Positions 8,055 through 17,473 of a stretch of 58,950 bases of DNA are shown piece after piece. The notes beneath the pieces are model-generated. The model had not been told where the DNA came from and searched no databases. It saw only the letters and a list, made by a program, of their open reading frames with translations. This DNA is from an uncultured Clostridia bacterium (GTDB lineage Bacteria; Bacillota; Clostridia; Christensenellales; Aristaeellaceae): contig CAMNGW010000002.1 in the NCBI GenBank assembly GCA_946538615.1, positions 1 to 58,950 of the forward strand, written 5' to 3'. Within the stretch, counting starts at the first letter, position 1. Each line of letters opens with the position of its first letter. Position numbers and translations under genes: made by a program.

Positions 8055-8750
8055 ATGTCAGCACTCTATCAGCTTACAGACCGCATATGGATTTATTCTT
8101 TTGAGGAAGAGCGTGACCGCCCCAATCTGGGTTATATCCGCGGCGACCGCTGGAGCCTGGCCATAGACGCAGGGCACTCAGAAAACCCTGTCCGCTCCTT
8201 TTATGCAGAGCTTGAAAATAAGCATCTTCCCCTGCCGGCACTGACCGTCCTCACCCACTGGCACTGGGACCACACTTTTGGCATGCATGCCACGCATGGC
8301 CTGTGTATGGCAAACGGAACCACACTGGAGCTGCTTCTGGCATTCAAAAAAAGGCTGGAGAGCGAAGGTCCTGGCTTCTTCCTGTCCATGAATCCATGTA
8401 TCCGGAGGGAATACGCAGATGCGCGGCCCATTGTTGTCCCTGCCGATCTCGTTTTCCATGACTCCATTGTGCTTGATACCGGAAACTGTCCTGTCCGCGT
8501 TTTTCAGTCCCAGTCCCCGCACACTTCAGACTCGACGCTCATTGAGCTTCCCGGGGAGCAGGTCCTTTTTCTTGGGGACGCCACCTGTGGGCCAGTCGGG
8601 GATTATGACCATAAAGATCCCGGGCTGTGCCTGAAGCTGATCGAGGCAATTCAGACTTCCCGCGCCACGCTCTGCATTGAAGGACACTGGACGCCCCTTT
8701 CTGCAGAGGAAGTCATCCAGGACCTGAGGAACGATATACTGTCCCGCTGA
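8055..8750 (+). CDS. MBL-fold metallohydrolase
   Basis: 231 residues. The metal motif HxHxDH is present as THWHWDHTFG near residue 74. IEGHWTPL, near the C-terminus, and FLGDATCG supply likely later metal ligands (His and Asp). No signal peptide, so cytoplasmic. The family hydrolyses very diverse thioesters, lactones and phosphodiesters, and the sequence does not reveal which. It starts after AAGGTG. It is divergent from the two-component operon; the shared intergenic region is about 200 bases. Confidence 0.88.
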   Translation: MSALYQLTDRIWIYSFEEERDRPNLGYIRGDRWSLAIDAGHSENPVRSFYAELENKHLPLPALTVLTHWHWDHTFGMHATHGLCMANGTTLELLLAFKKRLESEGPGFFLSMNPCIRREYADARPIVVPADLVFHDSIVLDTGNCPVRVFQSQSPHTSDSTLIELPGEQVLFLGDATCGPVGDYDHKDPGLCLKLIEAIQTSRATLCIEGHWTPLSAEEVIQDLRNDILSR

Positions 8751-9426
8751 TGCCTGCAATAATCCGGAAACAGACATCCCCCGCTGCTGGAAGTGTCACT
8801 TTTCACGTACACATGCATGGACAATAATTGCAGGGCACCTGTCCTTTCCGGGCACTGCGGCTTCACACATCACCTTTGCTCTCCGTCAGGTCCTGCCGCT
8901 CTCCGTTCCATTTTTTCTTTTGACGGACCATCTTTTCCTTTCCAAAGACTTCTCTCTTTCGTCCCCGGTGCCTATGGCATGCTGTCCACAGCGCCCTGAC
9001 ACGCATCTTCTCCGGTGCGATCATTGCAGCATTCTCTCCCGGCACCCGGTGAGTTTTCTCCATACTTATTGACTCTTGTCCTCAATTTTGTTATTTTCTG
9101 CATATGAACCTTCTGTACAATGGTTTTTCTTTCCCTCATCTGCGGATATGCTGCGGTCCCATCAGACTTTGAGCAGCCTCCGCTGCCGCTCCTGATCCGG
9201 TCTCAAGTCTCAGCTGTGAGGCATGTCTTGTCCCCCCGTTCGGGGACTGCGGTGTGGAGCTTCCATTGATTCATCAGTCCGTTTTTCCTTTCACTGAGCA
9301 CGCTGTAGGGATGTCCCGTCACTTTTCCTGGATGGGTCCCCATCTGCCGCCAGTCACTGTGAAAGGCCTGTCCAAACAAAGCACAGCCTTATCCCTCTGC
9401 CATATGAAGAGAGGAGAATGCCATCT
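8751..9426. other. intergenic region without a recognisable gene
   Basis: About 675 bases. The only short structure I see is a 6-bp inverted repeat, GTCCCC/GGGGAC at 9230-9247. The ORF-track entries here (9254 plus, 8863 minus) have no family resemblance. Confidence 0.5.
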
Positions 9427-9762
9427 ATGGGAAAAGTCTTATGGATACTTATCATGGCTGCGATCAGCTTCCTTTTTACTGAACTCGGGATCCACGCCAG
9501 AGAAAGAAAGAGCCCTATGTGGTTCAATCCGGGGAAACCAGTTGATGAAGATGAGATTTCTGACGTCCGGGCGTACAACAAGAAAAACGGAACCATGTGG
9601 CTGTCCTTCTCAGGCATTCTGTGGCTTTGCACCCTGCTGGGCATTGTGCATGTCAAGGCCGCAGGGTACTGCATGATTGCCGCCTGTCTGGCCGGTGTTT
9701 TCCTGCTGCCGTCGATATATAACAGGATCCTGGAACAGTATTCAAAAAAACCTTCTGCTTAA
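9427..9762 (+). CDS. small membrane protein with three hydrophobic segments
   Basis: 111 residues from the ATG at 9427; an AGAGGAG site fits this ATG better than the one at 9418, which it almost touches. Segments are VLWILIMAAISFLFTELG (N-terminal), MWLSFSGILWLCTLLGIVH and YCMIAACLAGVFLLPSIY. The linker SPMWFNPGKPVDEDEISDVRAYN is conserved in character with short Clostridia membrane proteins that carry a loop before 'V..YN...G.MW', a layout similar to DUF3784-type proteins. Function unknown. Confidence 0.65.
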   Translation: MGKVLWILIMAAISFLFTELGIHARERKSPMWFNPGKPVDEDEISDVRAYNKKNGTMWLSFSGILWLCTLLGIVHVKAAGYCMIAACLAGVFLLPSIYNRILEQYSKKPSA

Positions 9763-9982
9763 CTGCCCGATGCAGCACATGTTCCACCTTATCCCCGGAA
9801 CATACAGCCGTCGCATGGACTGTTCCCTGCCTGTCCAGAGGTCCTCGCTATGGATCTGGCGGGACCGCATCATCTGTTCCATTGTGTTTATGTTTTGCCG
9901 ATCTGAGAACGGACCATCCGGATGACCCGTGCTGCCATACACAGCCATAGACCGAATGGTTCAAGCATAGGAGGCTGAGATT

Positions 9983-11014
9983 GTGAAAAGAGTTTTTTGT
10001 CTGTTGCTGGTGCTCATCTGCATGTACGCCTGTGCTTTGGGCGAAAATACCTATCTGGGCACCATGATGGTCGATCACTGCAAGGACTGGGTTTCACTGC
10101 GCGACGGCCCCGGCACCGGCTACAGACGGCTGGCGAAGGTCCCCCTCTTTGCCATTGTGACGGATGCAAACTGGTCACCTGAGTACGGGGACTTCACCGC
10201 ATGTGATTATAACGGCACAGAAGGCTTCATCCTATCAAAATACCTTGTACCCTGGCAGGACCCGGAGCCGGAGGACGAGGTGCGATTTACAAGTGATCTT
10301 GGCTTTTCTTTTTTCTACATGCCTGACCGGCTGACTGTTGAAGCTCATGGCCAGAGCCTGGTTGTCAGCGCGTCAGACACACATGATCCCATTTATCTGG
10401 AGTTTCTCACTGTCCAGGCATCAGGAATGTCTTCTTCAGCTTTTCTTGACGCACATGCGCCTTCCGGTGCCACATATGAAGAAGATACAACTGAGTATGG
10501 TGCATCCCTGCGCTGGTTCCAGGTGCCCTATGCCTACGACAGCAGCATTCTGAAAACCTATTATGCATTAGAAGCTGACAGTCTGGACCTTTCCGTCATC
10601 GGAACATGGCCCGCCAGCAGCAGCGCATACTGGTCCGGCATCTTCATGGACCTTCTCCGGACCATCCAGTTCCATGCCGATGCTCCCATACAGCTGGACT
10701 GGACAGATTCCACGGAGCACGACATCATTCTGGATGAAGCAGGAGAATGCATAAAAATCTCAGCCAAAGAGACTGTCCATAACGTCGCTCTCCTGTCCCT
10801 TGAGCTCTCAGGCAGCAATGATACACTCTTTGAAACAAGTGTTCTGTACCAGCAGGACGCCCTTTCTTCTGAGTCCCCTCTTGTCGTCAGACTTGAGTTC
10901 CCCGGGGATATCCCATGCTACGGCATCCGCCTGACAGACGGTCTTGGCACAGTCCGGCAATATGCAATCAGTATCAGCGGCAGGGACGGGGCGCTTGAAC
11001 TCCAGCCATTTTAA
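9983..11014 (+). CDS. secreted protein with N-terminal SH3-like domain
   Basis: 343 residues from a GTG with AGGAGG about 9 bases upstream. The signal peptide is MKRVFCLLLVLICMYACALGEN. A bacterial SH3 repeat spans about residues 30-90 (KDWVSLRDGPGTGYRRLAKVP ... GTEGFILSKYL), the usual 'vnlR.gPst.y.vi..v..G' pattern that binds cell wall peptides. The remaining 250 residues are beta-rich and I do not recognise them; a discoidin-like last segment (IKISAKETVHNVALLSLEL) is possible. Likely a cell-surface protein. The Cys in YACALGEN could make it a lipoprotein, although an AxA-type cut is also possible. Confidence 0.8.
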   Translation: MKRVFCLLLVLICMYACALGENTYLGTMMVDHCKDWVSLRDGPGTGYRRLAKVPLFAIVTDANWSPEYGDFTACDYNGTEGFILSKYLVPWQDPEPEDEVRFTSDLGFSFFYMPDRLTVEAHGQSLVVSASDTHDPIYLEFLTVQASGMSSSAFLDAHAPSGATYEEDTTEYGASLRWFQVPYAYDSSILKTYYALEADSLDLSVIGTWPASSSAYWSGIFMDLLRTIQFHADAPIQLDWTDSTEHDIILDEAGECIKISAKETVHNVALLSLELSGSNDTLFETSVLYQQDALSSESPLVVRLEFPGDIPCYGIRLTDGLGTVRQYAISISGRDGALELQPF

Positions 11015-11029
11015 GGAACAGACACAGAC

Positions 11030-11102
11030 AGCAGGCGTATGGTTCCAGCATGAACAGCACGATGATCAGTTGGCTGTGCCATGTACCGTGCGCCTGCTTT
11101 TT
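11030..11102 (+). terminator. terminator with long loop after the SH3 gene
   Basis: AGCAGGCGTATGGT pairs with ACCGTGCGCCTGCT (14 bp with two G-T pairs) across a loop of about 40 bases, followed by five T residues. It overlaps the ORF-track entry 11081-11443, which argues that entry is not a gene. The remaining bases up to 11463 hold nothing I recognise. Confidence 0.6.
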
Positions 11103-11463
11103 CGGCCCGGATCCTGATGGAAAAAATGGGCCTGGACGATTTCGTCCGCGGCCCCCTCATATTTAAAAAAGCGTACCATGGCTGCCAGGACGAAATGTTC
11201 CGGACACTTCAGCCCCGTCATTTTCCAGGTCCATCATCTCAAGTGGTGAAAGCTGGTACTGGCGACTTAAAGACACCACTTTTTTCCGGGAAGCGGACAT
11301 GCGTGTCATTTGAGCTGAAATCCAGCGGCGCTTCCTCAGTATTGCCGGACATCCTTACCGCTCATCAGCAAAATGACCTGTATGAAGTACCTGATCTCAT
11401 CTGTGCACCATACACCATGAAACTTGGAAAAAAACAAAAATAAACAGAGAAAGGGACTGAAAT

Positions 11464-12537
11464 ATGTTAAAGCGCACAGCAAAAAATGCTGGAATCATCG
11501 TGGCCGTTCTGCTGGCCATCATTCTCATTTATCTCATGTATGTCATTTTGTCTTATACCCGGATCCCGGACATGCAGGTTCTGCAGGTGGAAGGCACGCC
11601 TGAAGAGGACCTGGTCAGGCTGAACGAACCCTATACTGTGGTCACGCAAAACTGTGGATTCGGAGCATACTCGCCTGATTTTACCTTCTTTATGGATGGC
11701 GGCACCCAGTCATGGGGCAAAAGCAAGGAAAGTGTTATTGCAAATATTGATGCAGCTGCCGACCGTGTCCGTTCTTTTGAGCCGGACTTTGTCCTGCTTC
11801 AGGAAATCGACACCGACTCCACCAGGAGCTATCATGTTGACCAGCGCTTGCAAATGGCCGATCATTTTCCCGAAATGAGCCGTGTTTTTGCTGTCAATTA
11901 CCATTCTTCATTTCTGATGTACCCTCTGACTCAGCCGCACGGTGCTTCCAATTCAGGCATTATGACCCTCAGCAAATTCGGCATCAGTTCAGGGCTGCGC
12001 CGCAGTCTGACCATCTCGGAAGGTTTTAGCAAATTTCTGGACCTTGACAGATGTTACAGCGTATCACGCGTCCCCACTGAGAACGGAAAAGAACTGCTGC
12101 TTTACAATGTGCACACTTCAGCCTATGGCGGCAGTGATGCGGTCCGCACAGCTCAGATCACCATGCTTGTTCAGGATATGCTTGCCGAATATACAAAAGG
12201 CAATTATGTGATCTGCGGCGGCGATTTCAATCACGATTTCACAGGAGATTCCACTCTGGTCCTTGGCGGCACCAAGATCGGCGAATTCGGATGGGCACAG
12301 CCTTTCCCTGTCTCCCTCCTTCCGGAAGGTATTCATCAGTGCCTGAATTATGATGATGCACAGTTGACAGCAACATGCAGGAACTGCGATGTGCCTTACG
12401 GCCCTGCTTGCCAGACTTTTGTTGTGGATGGGTTCCTTGTATCAGACAATGTCACCGCAGTTGAATTACACAACATAGATACTGGTTTTTCTTATTCTGA
12501 TCACAATCCTGTCATGATGCGTTTCACAATAAACTGA
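11464..12537 (+). CDS. endonuclease/exonuclease/phosphatase-family protein, membrane anchored
   Basis: 357 residues. One N-terminal transmembrane segment (IIVAVLLAIILIYLMYVIL) anchors an outward-facing catalytic domain. Motifs of the metal-dependent DNase I / sphingomyelinase fold are present in order: VVTQNCGFG, VLLQEIDTDS (metal Glu), LLYNVHTSAYGG, YVICGGDFNHDF (catalytic Asp/Asn) and the terminal YSDHNPVMMRF (SDH motif). Members cleave nucleic acid, phosphoinositides or phospholipids; an anchored surface form suggests an extracellular phosphodiester substrate, which is inference. GGGACTGAAAT before the ATG is only a weak ribosome site. Confidence 0.87.
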   Translation: MLKRTAKNAGIIVAVLLAIILIYLMYVILSYTRIPDMQVLQVEGTPEEDLVRLNEPYTVVTQNCGFGAYSPDFTFFMDGGTQSWGKSKESVIANIDAAADRVRSFEPDFVLLQEIDTDSTRSYHVDQRLQMADHFPEMSRVFAVNYHSSFLMYPLTQPHGASNSGIMTLSKFGISSGLRRSLTISEGFSKFLDLDRCYSVSRVPTENGKELLLYNVHTSAYGGSDAVRTAQITMLVQDMLAEYTKGNYVICGGDFNHDFTGDSTLVLGGTKIGEFGWAQPFPVSLLPEGIHQCLNYDDAQLTATCRNCDVPYGPACQTFVVDGFLVSDNVTAVELHNIDTGFSYSDHNPVMMRFTIN

Positions 12538-12986
12538 TACAGCCCCGCCTGCAATTTCTGGTACACAGTGGTTCTTCCATTGGCACGCAGGGCAGCCGAA
12601 AAGATTGCCATAGACCAGCTCTTACTGGATAAAACTGTGGAGAAGCTGTCTGCTCCCTGAAAGAACGGATCCTGGATATACGTTTGTTCCCATGCCCTGT
12701 TCCAGAGAAGGTATTCTGTCCATTCATGCGGACCAGGGCACAGCAGGTGTTTTCATTATGTTATATCGGCGTTTGTGTTTTCTGCTCAGAAAAACTCTTG
12801 ACACTGTTGCCTGGCACTCCCTCACCGGTGCTGCCGCACAGCCCTCTTTGCCTTCCTGCAGCCATATAAAAAACAGGCCATGAATCAGTTTTCGCATGGT
12901 CTGCCATGGAATATCCTGAATCATTGGCGCTGACTGCTGCCGGGTTCAGGTGTTCCTTTTTTTGTTCTGTACACAGTTTCATCCAT
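12538..12986. other. intergenic region between convergent genes
   Basis: About 450 bases. A perfect TTTTCTG-CT-CAGAAAA dyad at about 12777-12792 is the only structure I notice. No gene recognised. Confidence 0.5.
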
Positions 12987-13832
12987 TCAGATCATTCTGT
13001 TCAGCCACTGCGCACTCAGTTCCAGACTTCTGACGTGATCTCTGTCAATCCAGTTCTTATGGCTCTCCAGCACAGCACCATACACACCGCATGCTCTGGC
13101 TGTGTCCAGCAATCCCTCAATGTCCATATTGCCTGTGCCCAGTTCCATGCTGTCCTGCTTAAGGATCGGCGTCATGGCCTTTCCCGTGTGACGGCAGCCC
13201 CGGTCCGTCACATGCCAAAGCTTCATCCTGCTGCCCAGTTTTTTCATCCAGGCTTTGGCGTCCGCGCCTCCATCTGTGAACCAGTAACTGTCAAATTCAA
13301 AGTTCACACACAGGGGGTCTGTTTCGTCCATCAGGACATCATATGCCCGCAGGCCGGAGGAAACCTGTAAAAGCTCCACATTATGATTGTGGTACAGCAG
13401 GGAGATTCCGTCTTTTTGCAGTTTCTCTCCCGACCGGTTCAGGCGTTCCGCAAGTCCCTTCACATCTGCCAGGTTCCCATAATCAAAACGTTACATGCCT
13501 GTGATTACAATAAAGTCCGTTCCAAAATCCTTCGCTTCCCCTATCACTGTTTCGCAGTCTTTTTCAAGGGTGTCCAGATCGGTATGCAGGCTGATCACAG
13601 ACAGTCCGCTGTCTTTCACAAGCATTTTCCAGTCCAGCTTTCCGCCCTTTCCTGCAGGCATGCCGGCGGCTTTTGTCAGCATGCGTACCCATACTGAAGT
13701 CGGATGGATCATAAAGCGGTTAAGTTCGATCCCGTCATATCCTGCAGATTTTATACGCCCAAGGGTCTGACGCGCTTGTGCTTCGCTGCCCGTCACAGTA
13801 CCCAGCATAATTTGCTGAACCGCTTTGTTCAT
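12987..13832 (-). pseudogene. sugar phosphate isomerase/epimerase (xylose isomerase-like TIM barrel) with in-frame stop
   Basis: The two ORF-track pieces 13491-13832 and 12987-13463 are in the same frame. Between them the reading is ITGM-stop-RFDYGNLADVKGLAERLNR, with the TAA at 13491-13493. Joined, the protein is about 281 residues, the normal length of the AP endonuclease 2-like isomerase family. Recognisable blocks are RIKSAGYDGIELNRF, GISLLYHNHNVELLQ, the metal-site FEFDSYWFTDGGAD, LWHVTDRG and YGAVLESHKN. No ribosome site precedes a restart, so the C-terminal half is unlikely to be made on its own. This is either a recent nonsense mutation or a sequence error. Ribosome site GGAGGG precedes the ATG. 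Confidence 0.85.
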
Positions 13833-14005
13833 CAGCTTATACCCTCCATTTCATCATTTGGAACTACATTCCGGCATTTTTCATCTGGCCGTACAGCCTG
13901 ATTCTTTTCTGCATACGCTTCAGCCCGGATTCCGGGCTTTCCAGCTGGCACGCACGCCCATGCAGATATGGACAGCCCCGGCAGACCGGAAATCATCCGA
14001 CCTTC

Positions 14006-15472
14006 TTATTCTTCTTCCGGAATCATCAGGTATCTTACCTGGTCCCCGATGAACAGCCGGTCTTTTGCTGCAGCTTCTTCCTCAGTGAGTGCATCTGTTT
14101 CCGGGTCATATGAAAGGACCATCCCGCCGCCAAGTGCCAGCCGTGATGGCTGTACTGTCGACAGGGCGTAGTAAGCATTTTCAGCATCTGCTTCCGGGCA
14201 GAATACAACCTGGAAAGCCGGACAGGATTCTGCTCTTTCCTGGCTCAGATAATGTTCGAAACCGTTGTCAAACCCCGGTAGCACCGACCCGCTCTCCAGA
14301 TACTCCTCCGGTTCCCTGCTGCGGTCAAGAAAATCCAGCATCATGGTCTGCCAGAAGATAAGTCCTGGCTCATCTGCGCCCCGGAAACATTTTTCCTCAA
14401 AATCCCCGATATCCGTGTACCTCGGTTCGCCCGTCTGAGGATCCTGTGAAATAATCTGCAGGATCTCACTCATGCTCTTTCCCTCATGCAGTGCCGTCAG
14501 AATCAGATCCATGCCTGTCAATAGTGCTTCCTTATCCAGACGCGTTATATCGCCATCCTGATAGGTGCTTGGAATTTCCATGGCTTCAGCTGCCATACTG
14601 TACAGGTACATGCATGCCACATAACTCAGATTATAGGCATTGCCTGTATCCTTAAGAGAAGCAGAGAACATCGTTCCGCCGGAGAACAGTTCCAGATAAG
14701 ATGTCATCACTTCCCTGTCCTGAAGAATGGCGAGATATTCTTCCAGAGACTCGTCCTCCCCGAAGAAGTCCAGCAATTCTTTATGGCGCTGCGTGAAACC
14801 GTCCTGGACAGAAATGGCAAAACCTTCTCCCATCCAATAGGGCATAGCGTTAATACAGATTTCTTCCCCTACTTCGTCTGTTCCCATTTCCCGTTTCCCA
14901 TCTTTGTCCATTCCATTCATGGCATTACGGTTGTAATCATACATAAAGGCATGGACCATCTCATGGAGGACCGCGCTCTCCAGTTCCCTCTGCTTTTCGT
15001 CATCTTCCCGTACATCTTCCCCGAATATGTACAGATTGATCACCATCTGGTACGCCTGGCTCACAACAGCATCCTCTATGGAATGTATACCCTGTCCATC
15101 CCCGCCCACCATGGCACCGGACATTCTCGCCCCAAACTGGTTATGGTCGTCATAGGTCAGGCCCAGTGTCATATATCTGCTGATGAGTCCCTCATTTACA
15201 GCCTTTCCGAAAGCCGGGACCAGCATCAGCTTTTCAACCGCCCCGGGAACAATCTGATTGGTCACACGGTCCACAAGCCATGCAATATAATCCAGCTTGC
15301 CTTCAGCTGTATCCGTGTCACTGAATGCATACCAGAGCACACTGCTGTCACAGCACAGACCGAGATTGATACCGTCTCTCACCAGTATGCCCGCGTCCTG
15401 CCATTCCGCACTGGCACAGCCGCACAGCATGCAGCACGCAAGCAGGACAGATATCCATTTCCGTAAAAACAT
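14006..15472 (-). CDS. secreted zinc metalloprotease (HExxH, gluzincin-like)
   Basis: 488 residues. Signal peptide MFLRKWISVLLACCMLCGCASAEW; the LCGC stretch could be a lipobox. The zinc motif is HEMVH in ESAVLHEMVHAFMYDYN near residue 171. About 35 residues on, MPYWMGEGFAISVQDG supplies a probable third-ligand Glu in the 'W..EG.A' context of gluzincin-type families. The HEMVHAFM wording resembles flagellinolysin-type peptidase domains, but no flagellin part is present. The C-terminal 150 residues are of unknown fold. It probably acts outside the cell. A stretch with TGGACA-18-TATGAT lies upstream. Confidence 0.78.
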   Translation of the reverse strand: MFLRKWISVLLACCMLCGCASAEWQDAGILVRDGINLGLCCDSSVLWYAFSDTDTAEGKLDYIAWLVDRVTNQIVPGAVEKLMLVPAFGKAVNEGLISRYMTLGLTYDDHNQFGARMSGAMVGGDGQGIHSIEDAVVSQAYQMVINLYIFGEDVREDDEKQRELESAVLHEMVHAFMYDYNRNAMNGMDKDGKREMGTDEVGEEICINAMPYWMGEGFAISVQDGFTQRHKELLDFFGEDESLEEYLAILQDREVMTSYLELFSGGTMFSASLKDTGNAYNLSYVACMYLYSMAAEAMEIPSTYQDGDITRLDKEALLTGMDLILTALHEGKSMSEILQIISQDPQTGEPRYTDIGDFEEKCFRGADEPGLIFWQTMMLDFLDRSREPEEYLESGSVLPGFDNGFEHYLSQERAESCPAFQVVFCPEADAENAYYALSTVQPSRLALGGGMVLSYDPETDALTEEEAAAKDRLFIGDQVRYLMIPEEE

Positions 15473-15533
15473 TCCTTACCGCTCCCTTATATCTTGATCA
15501 TATTCAGAACAAATGACACAAAGCCATAGGGAC

Positions 15534-15563
15534 ATCATACATGATTCGCTATACTTTTGTCCA
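15534..15563 (-). promoter_or_regulatory. possible promoter of the metalloprotease gene
   Basis: On the minus strand TGGACA, 18 bases, TATGAT; leader of about 55 bases before the ATG at 15472. Confidence 0.4.
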
Positions 15564-15758
15564 TTCTTAATGTCTGGCGCTTTTCTCATCACATAATTCT
15601 GTTGGAGCAGCCCCTACCAGCTTTCAGGTCCCCCGCTTATAATGTCTGCCACAGCCCGCTACCTTCTGAACGTCTGCAGGTGCAGTCAGCAGTACCCGGT
15701 CTTCACCGTACCCGGCAGCAGGCAGAGCCGGGCCCTGTGCTCCTGTCCGCTGACAGAG

Positions 15759-15828
15759 AAAAGCGCAGAACGCCAGGAACCGCTTGGTACCCATGGGATG
15801 AAGCGGTTTCTTGTGTTCTGCGCTTTTT
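15759..15828 (-). terminator. long nested inverted repeat, terminator of the flavin reductase gene
   Basis: Outer arms AAAAGCGCAGAAC and GTTCTGCGCTTTT pair perfectly (13 bp). After an internal loop, GAACCGCTT pairs with AAGCGGTTTC with one bulge. The apex holds GGTACC and CCCATGGG. On the minus strand the structure ends in TTTTC, fitting a terminator downstream of the flavin reductase. It is unusually long for a simple terminator. The rest of the 15473-15928 gap shows only the promoter listed separately. Confidence 0.6.
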
Positions 15829-15928
15829 GAACCTGTCATCTCAGATCCGTTCCGTCAGTCTGCCTGCTGCAGACACAGCCAGAGCCGGAAAGGTATTTCC
15901 CGTTCAGGACACAGCATTTGACTGTCTC

Positions 15929-16501
15929 TTACTTCTTCATCAGAGCCGCACCAGCATGCCAGGCCTTGCCTACCTTCTTGCCGGTTGCATAATAATCATT
16001 CTGGAACTGATCAAACATCAGCGCATGAAGTTTTTCAGGATCCACTTTGCCCTTTTCATTCAGAACGGCTTCTTCAGCTTTTACGTTCACAATTTTGCCG
16101 ACAATTCCGGAAACAAATTCTGTGTCAACAAACTCGAGAAGTTCGCATTCCATTACAACCGGAAATTCTTCAATAATAGGCGCATGCACCTTATCGCTCT
16201 TCACGGCATGATAGCCTGTCCGTTCAAACTTATCACTGATTTTGTTGCCAGAGGCAATGCCGAAAAAGTCAGCCACATCCATATGGGCCTCATCGGCAAG
16301 TGCAACAGTAAAAGCTTTGCTGGCTTTAATATTCAGCCATGTCTTTTTCCCCTCACCAATGAAAAGGATAATCTTGTCATCATCACATATTTGTCCCCAG
16401 GCTACATTCATGACGTTTACCTTTTCCTGTTCATCATATGCGGCCACCATCAGCACAGGCATCGGATAAACCGCTTGCACCAGACCCAGATCTTTTTTCA
16501 T
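15929..16501 (-). CDS. flavin reductase-family (flavoredoxin-like) FMN protein
   Basis: 190 residues, the length of the family. The start (GLVQAVYPMPVLMVAAYDEQEKVNVMNVAWGQI) matches the FMN-binding split-barrel opening 'P.PV.lV...d..gk.Nim.vaW'. FTVALADEAHMDVADFFGIASGNKISDKFERTG is the core FMN-site block, and DEFVSGIVGKIVNVKAEE the later strand. Likely an FMN-binding electron carrier or reductase in anaerobes. It is divergent from an HxlR regulator across 117 bases, the classic arrangement of HxlR-controlled reductases. GAGAGGATAAGAG precedes the ATG. Confidence 0.9.
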   Translation of the reverse strand: MKKDLGLVQAVYPMPVLMVAAYDEQEKVNVMNVAWGQICDDDKIILFIGEGKKTWLNIKASKAFTVALADEAHMDVADFFGIASGNKISDKFERTGYHAVKSDKVHAPIIEEFPVVMECELLEFVDTEFVSGIVGKIVNVKAEEAVLNEKGKVDPEKLHALMFDQFQNDYYATGKKVGKAWHAGAALMKK

Positions 16502-16571
16502 TTTCTCTTATCCTCTCTCATGGATTTGCCTGACCGGCAGATGCATGTTATCATGTATCAGAATGATCAGC

Positions 16572-16598
16572 AAGTACCTACATCATTGTAAGGTACTT
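16572..16598. promoter_or_regulatory. inverted repeat, probable HxlR operator
   Basis: AAGTACCT, 11 bases, AGGTACTT: a perfect 8-bp dyad in the 117-base gap between the flavin reductase and the HxlR gene. A further related half-site (AGGTAAGTA) overlaps the ribosome site of the regulator. Location and symmetry suggest the binding site of the adjacent regulator; binding itself is inferred. Confidence 0.65.
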
Positions 16599-16618
16599 AC
16601 CTGGAGGTAAGTATTGAA

Positions 16619-16963
16619 ATGAAACGGATTGAAGAGGCTAATTTCTCCGATACGGGTTACAGTTATACGCTTTCCCTGATCTCCGGGAAATACAAGCCTG
16701 TGATCCTCTACTGCCTGATGGAATATGAGCCCGTCCGGTTCAACGAAATGCAGCGCTATCTCGGCAAAATCGCTGATAAAACATTAAGCCTGCAGCTTAA
16801 AGAGCTGGAACGTGACGGACTGGTTCACCGCAAAATGTTTCCTGAAGTCCCGCCCCGTGTGGAATATACTCTGACTCCTCGCGGACAGTCTTTGATGAAG
16901 GTCCTGGACCAGCTGTGCACCTGGGGCATTGAAAACAGGACAGAATCTGTTCCATCCAAGTAA
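16619..16963 (+). CDS. HxlR-family winged-helix transcriptional regulator
   Basis: 114 residues, typical length. The family pattern is clear: SLISGKYKPVILYCLMEYEPVRFNEMQRYLGKIADKTLSLQLKELERDGLVHRK ... PPRVEYTLTPRGQSLMKVLDQLCTWG. No conserved N-terminal Cys as in redox-sensing YodB is present, so the signal is unknown. Ribosome site GGAGGTAAG lies 9 bases before the ATG. It probably represses itself and the divergent flavin reductase through the dyad between them. Confidence 0.92.
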   Translation: MKRIEEANFSDTGYSYTLSLISGKYKPVILYCLMEYEPVRFNEMQRYLGKIADKTLSLQLKELERDGLVHRKMFPEVPPRVEYTLTPRGQSLMKVLDQLCTWGIENRTESVPSK

Positions 16964-17473
16964 AAAACTGTTTTGCCATCTGACTTTCTGTGTGCACTGT
17001 TTGCACAGCATCAGCACCCATTCTTCCACGCGCTGTCGGTGTGCCCGTATGTTCTTCCATTTCCGGCAGTGTCTGCATTTCATGCACCCTGTATATGAAC
17101 TTGCTCAGCATCACTGCTTCACTTAAACGATTAAGCCATGTTTTTCCAGAGCATTTGAATCAGATGTTCTGGATTGTTCCCTTGACTCTGGCACAGAATC
17201 AATTCGCATTCTTTGACAATCGGGATTACTTGCTTCCCGGACAATGGATATTCCGCCGGATAGCCACGACTGTCATGCGGCACAGCTGCCTCCACACGGT
17301 TCCGGACGGAAGCCCACCATCTGCCGTCCTCAAATATCATCTGAAATATTGAATCCTTCCTTATCCCATATGAACTGGTAACAATGATGTGTACTGTTAT
17401 ATATGAGCAAAAAGCAATTCTCCCATGGCAAGGCATGAAATGGTCAGCCAGGAAGAAAACCATAAGTCTTTGG
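16964..17473. other. intergenic region; possible decayed ORF
   Basis: About 510 bases. The ORF-track entry 17131-17511 (minus) has a protein-like stretch, FEDGRWWASVRNRVEAAVPH followed by PAEYPLSGKQVIPIVKECELI, but its N-terminus runs into unlikely sequence and I see no ribosome site. It may be the remnant of a gene I cannot name. Confidence 0.3.

Noticed and set aside
11081-11443. 120-codon ORF between the SH3 and EEP genes
   Set aside because: Its first codons lie inside the terminator stem of the preceding gene and the translation shows no family pattern.
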